Origin: Candidatus Hydrogenedentota bacterium
GTDB lineage: Bacteria > Hydrogenedentota > Hydrogenedentia > Hydrogenedentales > JAEUWI01
DNA length: 5,795 nt
Direction of reading: 5' to 3'
Assembly: GCA_030430835.1 (NCBI GenBank)
Contig: JAUIKJ010000203.1
Location: forward strand, 1 to 5,795
The notes beneath the pieces are model-generated. The model was given only the letters and a program-made list of their open reading frames with translations. It made no database searches and was not told the DNA's origin. Within the stretch, counting starts at the first letter, position 1. Every line of letters starts with the position of its first letter. A program made the translations under genes and the position numbers. This document shows positions 5,685-5,795 of this stretch, one piece after another.

Positions 5685-5795
5685 GCGCCGGGGTCGGCCT
5701 GCGCCGCGAATTGAAGCGTGCCCTGAAGGCACGCCTTCGCCACCTTGGCACGCCGGCCCAGACGCTGCAGGAGCGCGCTCTCATCCTCACCTACC
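5681..5795 (+). CDS. N-terminus of probable polysaccharide deacetylase (cut by right edge)
   Basis: An open frame of 38 codons runs off the right edge. It starts at ATG 5681, overlapping the glycosyltransferase stop by four bases (ATGA), with GAGGG at 5666-5670, 10 nt upstream. The leading part is basic and helical (LRRELKRALKARLRHLG). It then reaches ALILTY at residues 33-38, and the next codon starts with C, which would allow His. The phrase (I/L)LTYHRV marks the first strand of many NodB-type polysaccharide deacetylases (carbohydrate esterase family 4), which remove N-acetyl or O-acetyl groups from glycans. The identification rests on this short motif and the neighbouring glycan genes, so it is provisional; the catalytic Asp and His motifs would lie outside the window. 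Confidence 0.6.
   Translation, partial: MSAGVGLRRELKRALKARLRHLGTPAQTLQERALILTY

Overview
The window comes from a high-GC bacterial chromosome with dense, translationally coupled genes. The protein types (a sensor with an N-terminal seven-helix region, a stand-alone FabF-type ketosynthase, a protein shaped like a cobalamin-binding radical SAM enzyme, and exopolysaccharide-type genes) suit a Gram-negative or environmental phylum such as Planctomycetota, Hydrogenedentota, Acidobacteriota or Myxococcota. The sequence alone does not decide between these.

There are two divergent gene blocks around an AT-richer intergenic region (3723-4005). The left block runs on the minus strand. It starts with a protein of cobalamin-binding/radical SAM architecture whose Fe-S cysteine motif is absent (3722-2151). 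Three bases later comes a FabF-like ketosynthase with Cys and His kept but the second catalytic His replaced by Gln (2147-903). One base later comes a membrane protein resembling the N-terminal seven-helix sensor region of histidine kinases (901 to beyond the left edge). The gaps of 3 and 1 nt imply one transcript and coupled translation. No acyl carrier protein, ketoreductase, dehydratase or acyltransferase for a full fatty-acid or polyketide pathway is visible.

The right block runs on the plus strand: a left-handed beta-helix acyl/acetyltransferase (4006-4800), a family 2 glycosyltransferase (4845-5684), and the first 38 codons of a probable polysaccharide deacetylase (5681 to beyond the right edge, ATGA overlap). 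Together they look like part of a glycan or exopolysaccharide assembly locus: sugar transfer, O- or N-acylation, and deacetylation.

The points most worth a second look are the cluster-less radical SAM-like protein, its coupling to a Cys-His-Gln ketosynthase and a sensor-like membrane protein, and two plus-strand genes whose only upstream signal is a -10-like box placed so that transcripts would be leaderless or nearly so. No tRNA, rRNA, CRISPR array, insertion sequence or phage gene was found.
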